From NCBI GenBank assembly GCA_017308135.1, contig JAFKFM010000007.1:1-64000 (forward strand): 64,000 nucleotides of DNA, given 5' to 3'. The DNA comes from Alphaproteobacteria bacterium (GTDB lineage: Bacteria; Pseudomonadota; Alphaproteobacteria; CACIAM-22H2). A program made the translations under genes and the position numbers. Shown one piece after another: positions 51,087-59,748 of the stretch. Numbering within the stretch: position 1 is the first letter of the stretch; every line of letters starts with the position of its first letter. The notes beneath the pieces are model-generated. The model had not been told where the DNA came from, searched no databases, and saw nothing but the letters and a program-made list of their open reading frames with translations.

Positions 51087-51557
51087 ATGATCGCGGAAGT
51101 TCTGAACAGGCCGGGGCATTTGGCGCGGCGATTCCAGCAGATCGCCGTGTCGGTGTTCGTGGCCGAAGCGGAAGCGGCGGGCTACGACCTCACGCCCGTG
51201 CAATACGCGGCGCTGGCGGCGCTGGCGGCGGTCAAGGCGCATAAGGGCATCGACCAAGCCACGCTCGCGGGCTTGATCGCATACGACCGCACGACGATCG
51301 GCGGCGTGGTCGATCGGCTGGAACAGAAGGGTCTCGTCTCGCGCCGCGTCAGCGCCGAAGACCGCCGCGCGCGGGTGCTGGAAATCACGGTTGCGGGCAA
51401 GCGCACGCTGGCCGGCATCGAACCCGCCGTCGCCGCCGCGCAGAAAGCGATGCTGCGCGGGCTCGACGCTTCGGAGTCCGCGCAGTTGTTGCGGCTGTTG
51501 CGCAAGGCGATCGACGCCAGCAACGAACTCAGCCGCGCGCCGATGCGCAAAGGTTAA
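51087..51557 (+). CDS. MarR family transcriptional regulator
   Basis: A 156-residue winged-helix repressor. The DNA-binding part reads LTPVQYAALAALAAVKAHKGIDQATLAGLI, then DRTTIGGVVDRLEQKGLVSRRVSAEDRRARVLEIT, which includes the DxRxR wing. Family members release DNA when they bind phenolic ligands, which fits its divergent neighbour, an aromatic monooxygenase. GGGAGCC precedes the ATG. Confidence 0.93.
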   Translation: MIAEVLNRPGHLARRFQQIAVSVFVAEAEAAGYDLTPVQYAALAALAAVKAHKGIDQATLAGLIAYDRTTIGGVVDRLEQKGLVSRRVSAEDRRARVLEITVAGKRTLAGIEPAVAAAQKAMLRGLDASESAQLLRLLRKAIDASNELSRAPMRKG

Positions 51558-51560
51558 GGC

Positions 51561-52301
51561 TTAGCCGAAGACTTTGCGCAGCAATTCGGTCGTGCGCGCG
51601 GCGGGATTGGCGCGGATATCGGCTTCCTCGCGCGCGACGTAATGGAAGATGCCGTCGACGCCCTTGTCGCGGGTCCAGTCGGCAAGGTTGCCACGCGCAT
51701 CGGGCACGCCGGGAATGTTGCGATAGGCGCCCATCATTTTTTCGTAGGACTGGATCGCGCCGACGTTTTGCAGCGCGCGGTCGATCGGTGGGCGCATCAG
51801 ATTGCCGATATCGCCGCCCGCCGTGCGGCGCAAATAGGCGGTCGCCGCGTCGTTGGGTCCGTTCAGAATGCCTTGCGCATCCGACAGCGTCATCGCGCGG
51901 ATCGCGCGCAGAAAGATGTCGCGCGCGACCGGTGTCGCTTGCTCGGCCGCGCGGTTGAGGCGTGTTTGCAGATCGTCGGCCATGCCCGACAGCCCGACCG
52001 TTTGGAGTGCTGATTGAACCCGGGCGAGCGTATCGGGCAGCGGGATTTTGACCGCCGCGTCGCCGAGGAACCCGTCCGCGCGGCCCAGCCGTGCGACGGC
52101 GGCGCCAGCTCCCTTTTCGAGCGCGTCCTTCAAGCCTTGTGCGATCTCGCTTGCCGAAAGCCCCCGGCCGCGTGTGCCGCCGGTGCCGGGCATGGCAACG
52201 CCGCCCTGGTTCAACAGGTTCCGGCCCTGATCGAGCAGGCTTTGCGCCTGGGCGGAAACGGGCAACGCGAGTGCGGCCAACAGAATCGTGCGGCGTTTCA
52301 T
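51561..52301 (-). CDS. DUF4197 domain-containing protein
   Basis: A 246-residue exported protein with a signal peptide (MKRRTILLAALALPVSAQA). The mature part matches DUF4197: LSASEIAQGLKDALEKGAGAAVARLG, then MTLSDAQGILNGPNDAATAYLRR and GVDGIFHYVAREEADIRANPAARTTELLRKVFG. Function unknown. The ATG at 52301 directly opens the signal peptide. It lies 38 bases downstream of the SMP-30 gene on the same strand. Confidence 0.87.
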   Translation of the reverse strand: MKRRTILLAALALPVSAQAQSLLDQGRNLLNQGGVAMPGTGGTRGRGLSASEIAQGLKDALEKGAGAAVARLGRADGFLGDAAVKIPLPDTLARVQSALQTVGLSGMADDLQTRLNRAAEQATPVARDIFLRAIRAMTLSDAQGILNGPNDAATAYLRRTAGGDIGNLMRPPIDRALQNVGAIQSYEKMMGAYRNIPGVPDARGNLADWTRDKGVDGIFHYVAREEADIRANPAARTTELLRKVFG

Positions 52302-52339
52302 GGCGGGCCTCCGAAGTTTCGGGGCCAGTCTATCGCCGA

Positions 52340-53257
52340 TCAACGTTGCGAGGCCATGCTCTTGCCGGGGAACGGCATGCGCGCGGTCAGGATCGTGGCC
52401 GTTTCGCTTTCGGTCATATAGAGCGTGCGCCGGTCGGGCCCGCCGAACGCCATGTTGGTGACGAAGGCGCCAGGCTCGCCGATGAAATGCGTGGGCAGGC
52501 CCAGCCGATCGAAGCGCCACACGCCCAAGCCGAGATGTGCGACGACAAGGCCGCCGTCTTCGTCCAGCGCGATTCCATCCGGCCCGCCGCCGCCCGACAA
52601 TTGGATGAAACTGCCGACCTTCGCCGAGATACCGCGTTCGAACAGCGGGACGCGCCAAATCGCGTTGGCGCGCGTGACCGCGACGAACAACACGCGCTCG
52701 GCCAAATCGAGCACCAGCCCGTTGGGCGACGGGATCGTGTCGCACAGCACGTCGATCTCGCCCGACGCCTTCACGCGGAACACGCGGCCCGTCGGGTCTT
52801 GCATGCCCGTCTGGCCTTGATCGGTGAAATAGAGATCGCCGTTGGCCGCGAAAGTCAGATCGTTGACGCCCTTGAAGCCCTCGGCGCGATAGCCGCGCAA
52901 GAAAGGCGTCACCGCGCCGCGCGCGGGATCGATAATCATGATTCCGTGCCGCGCGTCGGTCACGAACACGCGGCCGTCGCGCGCGATCTTCATCCCGTTG
53001 GGCCAGCCGTCGTATTCGGCGATCTTCGTCCAGTCGCCCGACGGCGCGATGCGGAAGATGCGGCCGAAAGGAATGTCGGTGCACCAAAGATTCCCGGCCG
53101 CATCGAAGCACGGTCCTTCGAGGAAGGAATGGACCGCCTCGCCGCGCTTGTTGGCGTCGGCCCATTCGCAACGGCGCGGATCGCGCAACGCGTCGGGCAG
53201 CGACGTGAAGCGGGAAACGGGAATGCGTTCGAGCGGCGCGAAGGGGTTCATGTTCAT
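52340..53257 (-). CDS. SMP-30/gluconolactonase family protein
   Basis: A 305-residue six-bladed propeller lactonase. The metal-site positions are Glu in EGPCFDAAGNLWCTDI, Asn in WPNGMKIARDG and SPNGLVLDLAE, and Asp in DGIALDEDG. It probably opens sugar or aldonic lactones in the cytoplasm. The start is the ATG at 53257, which overlaps the stop of the upstream membrane-protein gene (ATGA); an ATG two codons later is possible. Confidence 0.89.
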   Translation of the reverse strand: MNMNPFAPLERIPVSRFTSLPDALRDPRRCEWADANKRGEAVHSFLEGPCFDAAGNLWCTDIPFGRIFRIAPSGDWTKIAEYDGWPNGMKIARDGRVFVTDARHGIMIIDPARGAVTPFLRGYRAEGFKGVNDLTFAANGDLYFTDQGQTGMQDPTGRVFRVKASGEIDVLCDTIPSPNGLVLDLAERVLFVAVTRANAIWRVPLFERGISAKVGSFIQLSGGGGPDGIALDEDGGLVVAHLGLGVWRFDRLGLPTHFIGEPGAFVTNMAFGGPDRRTLYMTESETATILTARMPFPGKSMASQR

Positions 53258-54363
53258 CGCGGCGGGCCGAAGCGCACGATCTCCACGCGCGCGATCGCTT
53301 CGACGTCGCGCAAGGGCGTGGGGTCGGGAAATTCCAGCGGGCCCAGCGGGCGCACGCGGCATCTGTCAGCGTTCGTCACGTTGCCCGCGCGCACGAACAC
53401 GGTGCTGGGTGTGACCAGCAGCACGCAGCGCGTGCGCGCCTTGGTGGTGAAGCCGCTGACGATCCCGCCGTAATCCTTGGTTTCGATTTCGGCGAGGAAG
53501 CCGCCGCCCGTGCCCAGCGTGTAAAGCGCACGGGCGTAGAGATACGACGCCCCCGGCCAGGCGAGGATCGCCAGCACCGCCAGCGCCAGGCCGATGCGGA
53601 TGGCGAGATCGCGCGAGAAGCGATCGCTGACCACCAGATAATGGAACGCGGCCGAGCCGAGCACGGCGAGCATGCCGAGCCACGCGAAAGCGCGCGGATT
53701 CGAATCGAACAGCAGCACGCCGGCCGGAATGGCGAAGACCGCGATCGAGATCGCGACATGGAAGGCGAGCGGCAGCCCAAGTTTCAGTGTCGCCGCCATG
53801 CGGCGTAAAACCTCGGCCGGCGCTTCGGGGCTTTTCAGACGAAAATTCGCCGCGATGGCCGCCGCGATCAATGCCGAGATCAGGAACCACAACAGCACGC
53901 CGTCGCCTTGATTGCCGGCGAGCCCGCCGAGCACGGCGAGCGCGAGCAACGCCGCCCAATAGATCCAGCCGAAGCACACGGTGAATCCTTTGGCGTCGGT
54001 CCAAGCGCCCCATTGGCCGCGTTTGCGCGTCTCGGTCGGCCCGGCCAACGCGGCGCGCAAATCGGCTTGGTCCTGGTCGTCGAGCCCGCCCAAAGCGATG
54101 AACGGAAAAAATGCGGCGAATTGGAACAGCGCCACCAGCAGCACCATGCCTGCGAAGGTGACGACGACGAACGACGTCGCGGCCAGCTCGCCCAGCAGCG
54201 GCAAGCCCATGCGATAGCTGTAAAGAACGTGGAAAATCGTCGCCGTCAGGGCGGAAATCGCCGTCACCGCCGGGGCCAGATCGCGCACCGTGTCGATCGC
54301 CCGGCGGACCGGCGGGCGCGGTGTCCGGGGCGGTGTCGGAGATTCCGTGCTGCGGGACTTCAT
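53254..54363 (-). CDS. Multi-pass membrane protein of unknown function
   Basis: A 369-residue protein I do not recognise. The N-terminus is proline- and arginine-rich (residues 1-22). Hydrophobic segments follow near residues 35-50, 62-92, 130-148, 158-172, 198-218, 226-242 and 258-275. The last 90 residues are soluble and may lie outside the membrane. It is coupled to the SMP-30 lactonase gene by a 4-base overlap. The soluble tail contains RTRCVLLVTPSTVFVRAG, which suggests a small beta domain, but I cannot name it. Confidence 0.72.
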   Translation of the reverse strand: MKSRSTESPTPPRTPRPPVRRAIDTVRDLAPAVTAISALTATIFHVLYSYRMGLPLLGELAATSFVVVTFAGMVLLVALFQFAAFFPFIALGGLDDQDQADLRAALAGPTETRKRGQWGAWTDAKGFTVCFGWIYWAALLALAVLGGLAGNQGDGVLLWFLISALIAAAIAANFRLKSPEAPAEVLRRMAATLKLGLPLAFHVAISIAVFAIPAGVLLFDSNPRAFAWLGMLAVLGSAAFHYLVVSDRFSRDLAIRIGLALAVLAILAWPGASYLYARALYTLGTGGGFLAEIETKDYGGIVSGFTTKARTRCVLLVTPSTVFVRAGNVTNADRCRVRPLGPLEFPDPTPLRDVEAIARVEIVRFGPPR

Positions 54364-54442
54364 TTGCCTAATCCGCGTCTGGCTTGTTAAATAGACGTTC
54401 TAATGGGTAACCCATTCGGGCCAAAGGGGCGGCTCGCAACCT

Positions 54443-55717
54443 ATGCTGTCTGCATCACCGTCGAAAATCCAGCGCCGCAAATATTCGCATGCGGAATTGG
54501 CGAATGTCGTCGCTTTGCACGAGCGGTTTCGCACGGGCAAGCCCGGCGGCGTGCGCGCGATGCTGGCCTTCGCCGATTTGTCGGGCATGGCGCTGGCCGG
54601 CGCCAATTTGACCGAGGCGGATTGCACGGGGGCGTCGTTCCGCGGCGCGATGATGTCGGATTGCGTGCTCGACCGCGCGCAACTCTTCGCCTGCGATTTC
54701 CGCGAAGCCGATCTGGAAGGCGCCTCGCTGATGCGCGCCGATCTGCGCGGGGCGTCGATGCGCGGCGCCAATCTGACGCGCGCCAATCTGATCCAGGCCG
54801 ATCTGCGCGAAGGCTCGCTGACGCAGAAGGACAAGGGCGGAAATCTTCACGCGCTCAAACTCGGCCATGTCGGTGCGACCGAACTGACCGACGCGAAGCT
54901 CGAAGCCGCCAATCTGTCCGAAGCGAATATGGACGGCATGTCCGCCTCGCACGCCGATTTCACCGACGCCGTTTTGCGCGACTGCAAATTCGCGCGCGCC
55001 ACACTGCAAAAGGCGAAGTTCCAGGGCGCCAATCTGGCGGGTGCGGATTTCACCGGGGCGAATTGCACCGGCGCCAATCTCGCGGGCTCGGTGCTGTCGG
55101 GCGTGAAATTCGGTTCGGCCGTGCTCGACGGCGTGGATATGACGGATGCGGTCACCGACGCGCCGGCGGGCAAGCCGCTTTCCGAAGTCGGCATGGCGCC
55201 GGAAGAGCTGCTGCGCCTGCATGCGCTGTGGGCCGATACGGGCGGGGCGCAAGGTCAGGTCGCCGATCTGTCCGGTGTCGATTGCCGCGGCCTGCCCTCC
55301 TTGCGCGGCAAGGTCCTGGTCGGTTTACGTGCCGAGCGCGCGACGCTGGTCGGGCTCGATCTCTCCGGCTGTCAGTTGCAGGGGGCGCGTCTCGCCGGGG
55401 CCGATCTGCGCGATTGCAAATTCGCGGGTGCGGATCTGCGCGGCGTCAATCTCGCGGGCGCCAAGCTCACACGCTCCGATCTGCGCGATTGCGACTTCAC
55501 GCCGCTCGTCCCCATTCCGGGCCGGTCGTTTCCGTCGAATTTGGCGGGAGCGATCTTCCGTGCGGCCGATCTGCGCGGCGCCAAATTCGGCAACACGCCG
55601 ATGCCGCAAGCCGATCTGCGCGACGTGCTGATCGACGATACGCAGATCATGTCGATCGATTTCGCCGATGTGACGCTCGACGCGCGGATGAAGAAGAAGA
55701 TCACGCCGGCGTCTTAG
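54443..55717 (+). CDS. Pentapeptide-repeat protein
   Basis: A 424-residue protein built mainly from A(D/N)LxX repeats forming a right-handed quadrilateral helix. One block spans about residues 45-245 (for example ADLREGSL, GANLAGADF, GANCTGANLAG) and a second about 275-420 (ADLRDCKFAGADLRGVNLAGAKL). A non-repeat linker of about 30 residues (AGKPLSEVGMAPEELLRLHALW) separates them. The first 35 residues include a basic helix and no signal peptide. Some family members mimic DNA and protect gyrase, but most have no known role. It overlaps the convergent cyclase-like gene by 17 bases. Confidence 0.9.
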   Translation: MLSASPSKIQRRKYSHAELANVVALHERFRTGKPGGVRAMLAFADLSGMALAGANLTEADCTGASFRGAMMSDCVLDRAQLFACDFREADLEGASLMRADLRGASMRGANLTRANLIQADLREGSLTQKDKGGNLHALKLGHVGATELTDAKLEAANLSEANMDGMSASHADFTDAVLRDCKFARATLQKAKFQGANLAGADFTGANCTGANLAGSVLSGVKFGSAVLDGVDMTDAVTDAPAGKPLSEVGMAPEELLRLHALWADTGGAQGQVADLSGVDCRGLPSLRGKVLVGLRAERATLVGLDLSGCQLQGARLAGADLRDCKFAGADLRGVNLAGAKLTRSDLRDCDFTPLVPIPGRSFPSNLAGAIFRAADLRGAKFGNTPMPQADLRDVLIDDTQIMSIDFADVTLDARMKKKITPAS

Positions 55718-56834
55718 GTATTTCGTACGGTACCGGCGTCGCTTCGAAATCCTTGAACTGTTCGGGCCGCAAACCCACCACGATCGGATCGGCATCGTTG
55801 CGCCGCACGGCGATGCGCGCGTTGAACAGATCGTGGTTGTAACCGTGCTTGTCGACGATGCGGTAGATCAGCACGGGGAATTGCGCCTCGCCGATCTTGC
55901 CGCCGGTCAATTGCGAATTGGCGCTGGCGATGCCGTAACCGCCGATCGTCACGCCGGAAAGTTTCTCCAGCATCTTCTCGACGCGCGCCAGGAACATCAG
56001 CGTGTCGAGCTCGCGCACCACCGGCGGCTCGGTCGGGCGGATGAAGCGCCCGATGCAGATCTGGCCCGGTTGCGCTTTGCCGACCAAGCGCGCGAGCTGG
56101 ATCGTCACTTCGCCGACCAGATATTCGAAGCCGCGCGGGCGCGTTCCTTCGATCTGGTGATAGGCGTAGTGACTGCCGATCGAATAGCAGGTGCGCAACA
56201 CCGGCACGAGGCGCGGCTCGCCGCGCGAGCGCGCGACCGCGTTGTCGGCCAGGATCAGCACCAGGGCCGCGTAAAGGCGCATATCGGCTTCGAAGCCGCG
56301 CGCGCGGTTCCAGACATAGAACCCGTCGCCGGTGGTCGAGCGCGCGATTTCGACGTCGAGCCCGGCCTCGCCCAGTTTCTTGGCCGCCGAATTGATCGAG
56401 TATTCGAGGCTGGCGAGCTGGGCGACCTGCTCCAGCGGATCGACCTTCGAGAAGCCGACGATGTCGAACAGGATGACGGCGCGATGCTCGGTTAGCGAGA
56501 TCGCGTATCGGCGCGCCACTTGGTCGAGGATGACGGGTTTCACCTCGCCCTTGCCGTCGCCGATGGTGAAGGGCAGATCGACCTTGATCGGCCGCGTCTT
56601 CAGGATTTTGCAGACTTCGGCGAAGGTCTTGGCGCCCATCAGGCGCCCGCCGCCCAGGATCCGGTCGGCGTTGGGCGCCTCGGCCAGCACGCGCCAATTG
56701 GGCGCGGCGCAGAGCGAGACCGTCTGGCCTTCATGCATCCAGCCGACGACGATGTTCTGGCCCAGTTTCCAGGCGCCGTGGCAGGCGAAGTCGAGTTCGC
56801 GCAAGCCTTCCCGGATTTCGTCGTCGCTGGCCAT
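55701..56834 (-). CDS. Class III nucleotide cyclase homologue with altered catalytic site
   Basis: A 377-residue cytoplasmic protein. Residues 118-280 align with adenylate/guanylate cyclase domains: the metal Asp is D124 in AVILFDIVGFS, the second Asp is D170 in STTGDGFYVW, and AQPGQICIG matches the usual AKPGQI block. The transition-state Asn of the VNxAxR motif is replaced by Ile (I245 in GEVTIQLARL), though R249 is kept. The N-terminal 115 residues are unassigned. It may be a non-catalytic sensor or effector, or an enzyme with different chemistry. No membrane segment is seen. Confidence 0.72.
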   Translation of the reverse strand: MASDDEIREGLRELDFACHGAWKLGQNIVVGWMHEGQTVSLCAAPNWRVLAEAPNADRILGGGRLMGAKTFAEVCKILKTRPIKVDLPFTIGDGKGEVKPVILDQVARRYAISLTEHRAVILFDIVGFSKVDPLEQVAQLASLEYSINSAAKKLGEAGLDVEIARSTTGDGFYVWNRARGFEADMRLYAALVLILADNAVARSRGEPRLVPVLRTCYSIGSHYAYHQIEGTRPRGFEYLVGEVTIQLARLVGKAQPGQICIGRFIRPTEPPVVRELDTLMFLARVEKMLEKLSGVTIGGYGIASANSQLTGGKIGEAQFPVLIYRIVDKHGYNHDLFNARIAVRRNDADPIVVGLRPEQFKDFEATPVPYEIPKTPA

Positions 56835-56907
56835 GTCGCGGCGATCCTAGCAGAGTTGCGCGATTCGGGGAGCGTTCGCGCGCCGTCTGCCTGTATATAG
56901 CCGCCCC

Positions 56908-57633
56908 ATGGATTTGCCTTCGGAAGTTTTCGTCGTCGGCTGGCTGTTCGTGGCGGCGATCGCGTCGGGCCTGTCGGGCTTCGCCTATGCGATGATCGGG
57001 GCCGTCGTGCTCTTGCACTTCCGCGATCCGGTGGACGCCACCCCGTTGATCCAGGCGACCAGCGTGATCGCGCAATCCATGTCGATCTTCGCCTTCCGCG
57101 GCCATATGCGCTGGGACCGGCTGCTGCCCTTCCTGATCTGCGGCTTGCTGGGCGTGCCGCTGGGCGTGTTCCTGCTGACGATCGTGCCCGCCGACCCGCT
57201 GCGCAAAGCGATCGGCGCCTTCATGATCGTCTACGGCGTCTGGTCGCTCGCCCGCAAACCAGGGCCCCCGGTCACATTCGGCGGGCGCGCGGCCGACGGT
57301 CTCGTGGGCTTCTCGGGCGGCGTGATGGGCGGGATCGGCGGGCTGGCGGGCGTCACCATCACGATCTGGACCGCGATGCGCGGCTGGCCGCGCGACGAAC
57401 AGCGCGCCGTCTATCAGCCTTATATCTACATGATGCAGGCGAGCTCGGTGACCGTGCTGCTGGCGACCGGCGGTATCAGCCCGCGCGTCGTGACGGATTT
57501 CATGTGGGCGGCGATCCCGGTGGCGGCGGGGGCGTGGCTCGGCCTTAAGCTCTACGGCGCCATCGACGACGCGACGTTCCGGCGGACCTTGCTGATCCTG
57601 TTGATCGTCTCGGGGTTCGGCCTGCTATTCTGA
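56908..57633 (+). CDS. TauE/SafE family permease
   Basis: A 241-residue membrane protein with about 7-8 segments. The two half-repeats are visible: FVAAIASGLSGFAYAMIGAVVLLHF with PTPLIQ-like ATPLIQATSV, and GLVGFSGGVMGGIGGLAGVTITIW. The family moves sulfite, sulfoacetate and other organosulfonates or anions. It is the first gene of a five-gene operon; the next gene starts 25 bases after its stop. Confidence 0.9.
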   Translation: MDLPSEVFVVGWLFVAAIASGLSGFAYAMIGAVVLLHFRDPVDATPLIQATSVIAQSMSIFAFRGHMRWDRLLPFLICGLLGVPLGVFLLTIVPADPLRKAIGAFMIVYGVWSLARKPGPPVTFGGRAADGLVGFSGGVMGGIGGLAGVTITIWTAMRGWPRDEQRAVYQPYIYMMQASSVTVLLATGGISPRVVTDFMWAAIPVAAGAWLGLKLYGAIDDATFRRTLLILLIVSGFGLLF

Positions 57634-57658
57634 CGCCTCGGCGTTCAGGAGTTCGCAG

Positions 57659-58609
57659 ATGTACGATATCGTCGTGACGGAATTCGTCGACCAATGGGCG
57701 GTCGACGATCTCGCCAAGGATTACAAGGTCCATTACGACCGCACGCTGGTCGACAAGCCCGAGGAATTGGCGAAGCTGGCGGCGACAAGCCCCGCGATCG
57801 TCATTCGCAACCGCACCCAAATTCGCGGGCCCGTGCTCGCCGCGATGAAGAATTTGAAGGCGATCGGCCGTTTGGGCGTGGGCCTCGACAATATCGATAT
57901 GGAGGAATGCGCGCGAAGGAACATCGCCGTGTTCCCGGCGACCGGGGCCAACACCGTATCGGTCGCCGAATACGTGATCGGCGCCACGCTGGTCGGCTTG
58001 CGCGACGTGTGGAAGGCCAATGCCGACGTGCTCGCCGGCAAATGGCCGCGCAACGATCTGATGCTGGGCGAAGCCTCAGGCCGGCGCTTGGCGTTGATCG
58101 GCTTCGGCGGCATCGCGCGCGCGGTCGCCAGCCGCGCCAAGGCGCTGGAAATGGCGATCTCGGCCTTCGATCCGCATGTGAAATCCGACGACCCGGCCTG
58201 GGCGCAATACGGCGTCGAACGCGAAACCGATCTCGACGGGTTGCTGGCGAAGGCCGACGTGATTTCGCTGCACGTGCCCTTCACGCCGCAAACGCGCAAT
58301 CTGATCGATGCGGCGCGTCTCGCCAAAATGAAATCCTCCGCCTTGCTGATCAACACGGCGCGCGGCGGCATTATCGACGAAGCGGCGTTGGCGTCGGCGT
58401 TGACGGCGGGCAAACTCGGCGGTGCGGTCTTGGACGTTTACGAACAAGAGCCGCTGAAGGCGGGCTCGGTGCTCGAAGGCGTGCCGCGTTTGTGGCTCAC
58501 GCCGCATATCGCCGGCGTGACGGCGGAAGGGAATATCCGCGTCTCCACCGTCACCGTCGCGAATGTCCGGCGCGAACTCCAGCGTTTGGGGATCAAAGGA
58601 TCGACGTGA
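57659..58609 (+). CDS. 2-hydroxyacid dehydrogenase (SerA/sulfolactate dehydrogenase-like)
   Basis: A 316-residue NAD-dependent dehydrogenase. The cofactor motif is LIGFGGIARAVASRAKALE (GxGxxA rather than GxGxxG). Catalytic residues are Arg in NTARGGIIDEAAL, Glu in YEQEPL and His in LTPHIAG. CAGGAG precedes the ATG. The N-terminal pattern (VTEFVDQWAVDDL, then VIRNRTQIR) recalls sulfolactate dehydrogenases, and the preceding TauE-type permease would suit that, but this is only a guess. Its stop overlaps the next gene (GTGA). Confidence 0.88.
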   Translation: MYDIVVTEFVDQWAVDDLAKDYKVHYDRTLVDKPEELAKLAATSPAIVIRNRTQIRGPVLAAMKNLKAIGRLGVGLDNIDMEECARRNIAVFPATGANTVSVAEYVIGATLVGLRDVWKANADVLAGKWPRNDLMLGEASGRRLALIGFGGIARAVASRAKALEMAISAFDPHVKSDDPAWAQYGVERETDLDGLLAKADVISLHVPFTPQTRNLIDAARLAKMKSSALLINTARGGIIDEAALASALTAGKLGGAVLDVYEQEPLKAGSVLEGVPRLWLTPHIAGVTAEGNIRVSTVTVANVRRELQRLGIKGST

Positions 58610-59748
58610 GCGAGACCTATCCCGAAATCCGCGAGTCCGTTCGCGCGCTTTGCGCCAAATTCCCTGGTGAATATTGGCGCGCGTTGGATCGCGCGCGCGA
58701 GTATCCGGCGGATTTCGTGAAGGCGTTGTCGGAGGCCGGGATGCTCGCCGTGCTGATCCCGGAGGAATATGGCGGATCGGGTTTGCCGATTTCCGGTGCC
58801 GCCGCGATCCTCGAGGAGATCCACGCCGCGGGGGCCAATGGCGGGGCCTGCCATGCGCAGATGTACACGATGGGCACGATCCTGCGGCACGGATCGGCCG
58901 AACAGAAGCAGCGCTTCCTGCCCAAGATCGCGTCGGGCGATTTGCGCCTGCAAGCCTTCGGCGTGACCGAGCCGAGTGCGGGTACGGACACGACCGCGAT
59001 CCGCACCACGGCGACCAAAAAAGGTGATCGCTATATCGTCGATGGCCAGAAGGTGTGGACCAGCCGCGCCGAGCATTCCGATCTGATGCTGCTGCTCGCC
59101 CGCACCAGCCCCCGCGATCAAGTCGCGAAGAAGAGCGACGGCTTGTCGGTCTTCGTCGTCGATATGAAATCGAAGGGCCTGACGATCAAGCCGCTGCGCG
59201 CGATGATCAACCACGCGACGACCGAAGTGTTTTTCGACGGGCTTGAAGTGCCCGCCGAAAATCTGATCGGCGAGGAAGGGAAGGGCTTCCGCTATATCCT
59301 CGACGGAATGAACGCGGAGCGCATTCTGATCGGTGCGGAGTGTATTGGCGACGCCAAATGGTTCACCGCCAAGGCCAGCGACTACGCCAAGTCGCGTGTC
59401 GTGTTCGGCCGCCCGATCGGCCAGAACCAGGGAATCCAGTTCCCCATCGCGCAAGCCTATGCGCGGATGCGCGCGGCCGAGCTGATGGTGCGCGAAGCGA
59501 TTCGTTTATACGAGGCGCACGAAGCCTGCGGACCTGAAGCGAATATGGCCAAGATGCTTGCGGCCGAAGCGTCATGGGATGCGGCGAATGCCTGCCTGCA
59601 AACCCATGGCGGCTTCGGCTTCGCCGAGGAATACGATATCGAGCGCAAGTTCCGCGAAACGCGCCTCTATCAAGTGGCACCCATTTCGACCAATCTGATC
59701 TTGGCGCACCTCGCCGAGCATGTGCTCGGCCTGCCAAGGAGCTATTGA
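58606..59748 (+). CDS. Acyl-CoA dehydrogenase
   Basis: A 380-residue FAD enzyme that makes an alpha,beta-double bond in an acyl-CoA. The flavin-side motif is LQAFGVTEPSAGTDTTAIRT, and QTHGGFGFAEEYDIERKFRE is the C-terminal family motif. The usual base position of the YEGT loop reads QVAPIST, so the base is probably E238 in GMNAERILIG, the position used by isovaleryl-CoA dehydrogenase. The start is a GTG inside the previous stop (GTGA). Its stop shares one base with the CoA-transferase ATG (TGATG). Confidence 0.92.
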   Translation: MSETYPEIRESVRALCAKFPGEYWRALDRAREYPADFVKALSEAGMLAVLIPEEYGGSGLPISGAAAILEEIHAAGANGGACHAQMYTMGTILRHGSAEQKQRFLPKIASGDLRLQAFGVTEPSAGTDTTAIRTTATKKGDRYIVDGQKVWTSRAEHSDLMLLLARTSPRDQVAKKSDGLSVFVVDMKSKGLTIKPLRAMINHATTEVFFDGLEVPAENLIGEEGKGFRYILDGMNAERILIGAECIGDAKWFTAKASDYAKSRVVFGRPIGQNQGIQFPIAQAYARMRAAELMVREAIRLYEAHEACGPEANMAKMLAAEASWDAANACLQTHGGFGFAEEYDIERKFRETRLYQVAPISTNLILAHLAEHVLGLPRSY

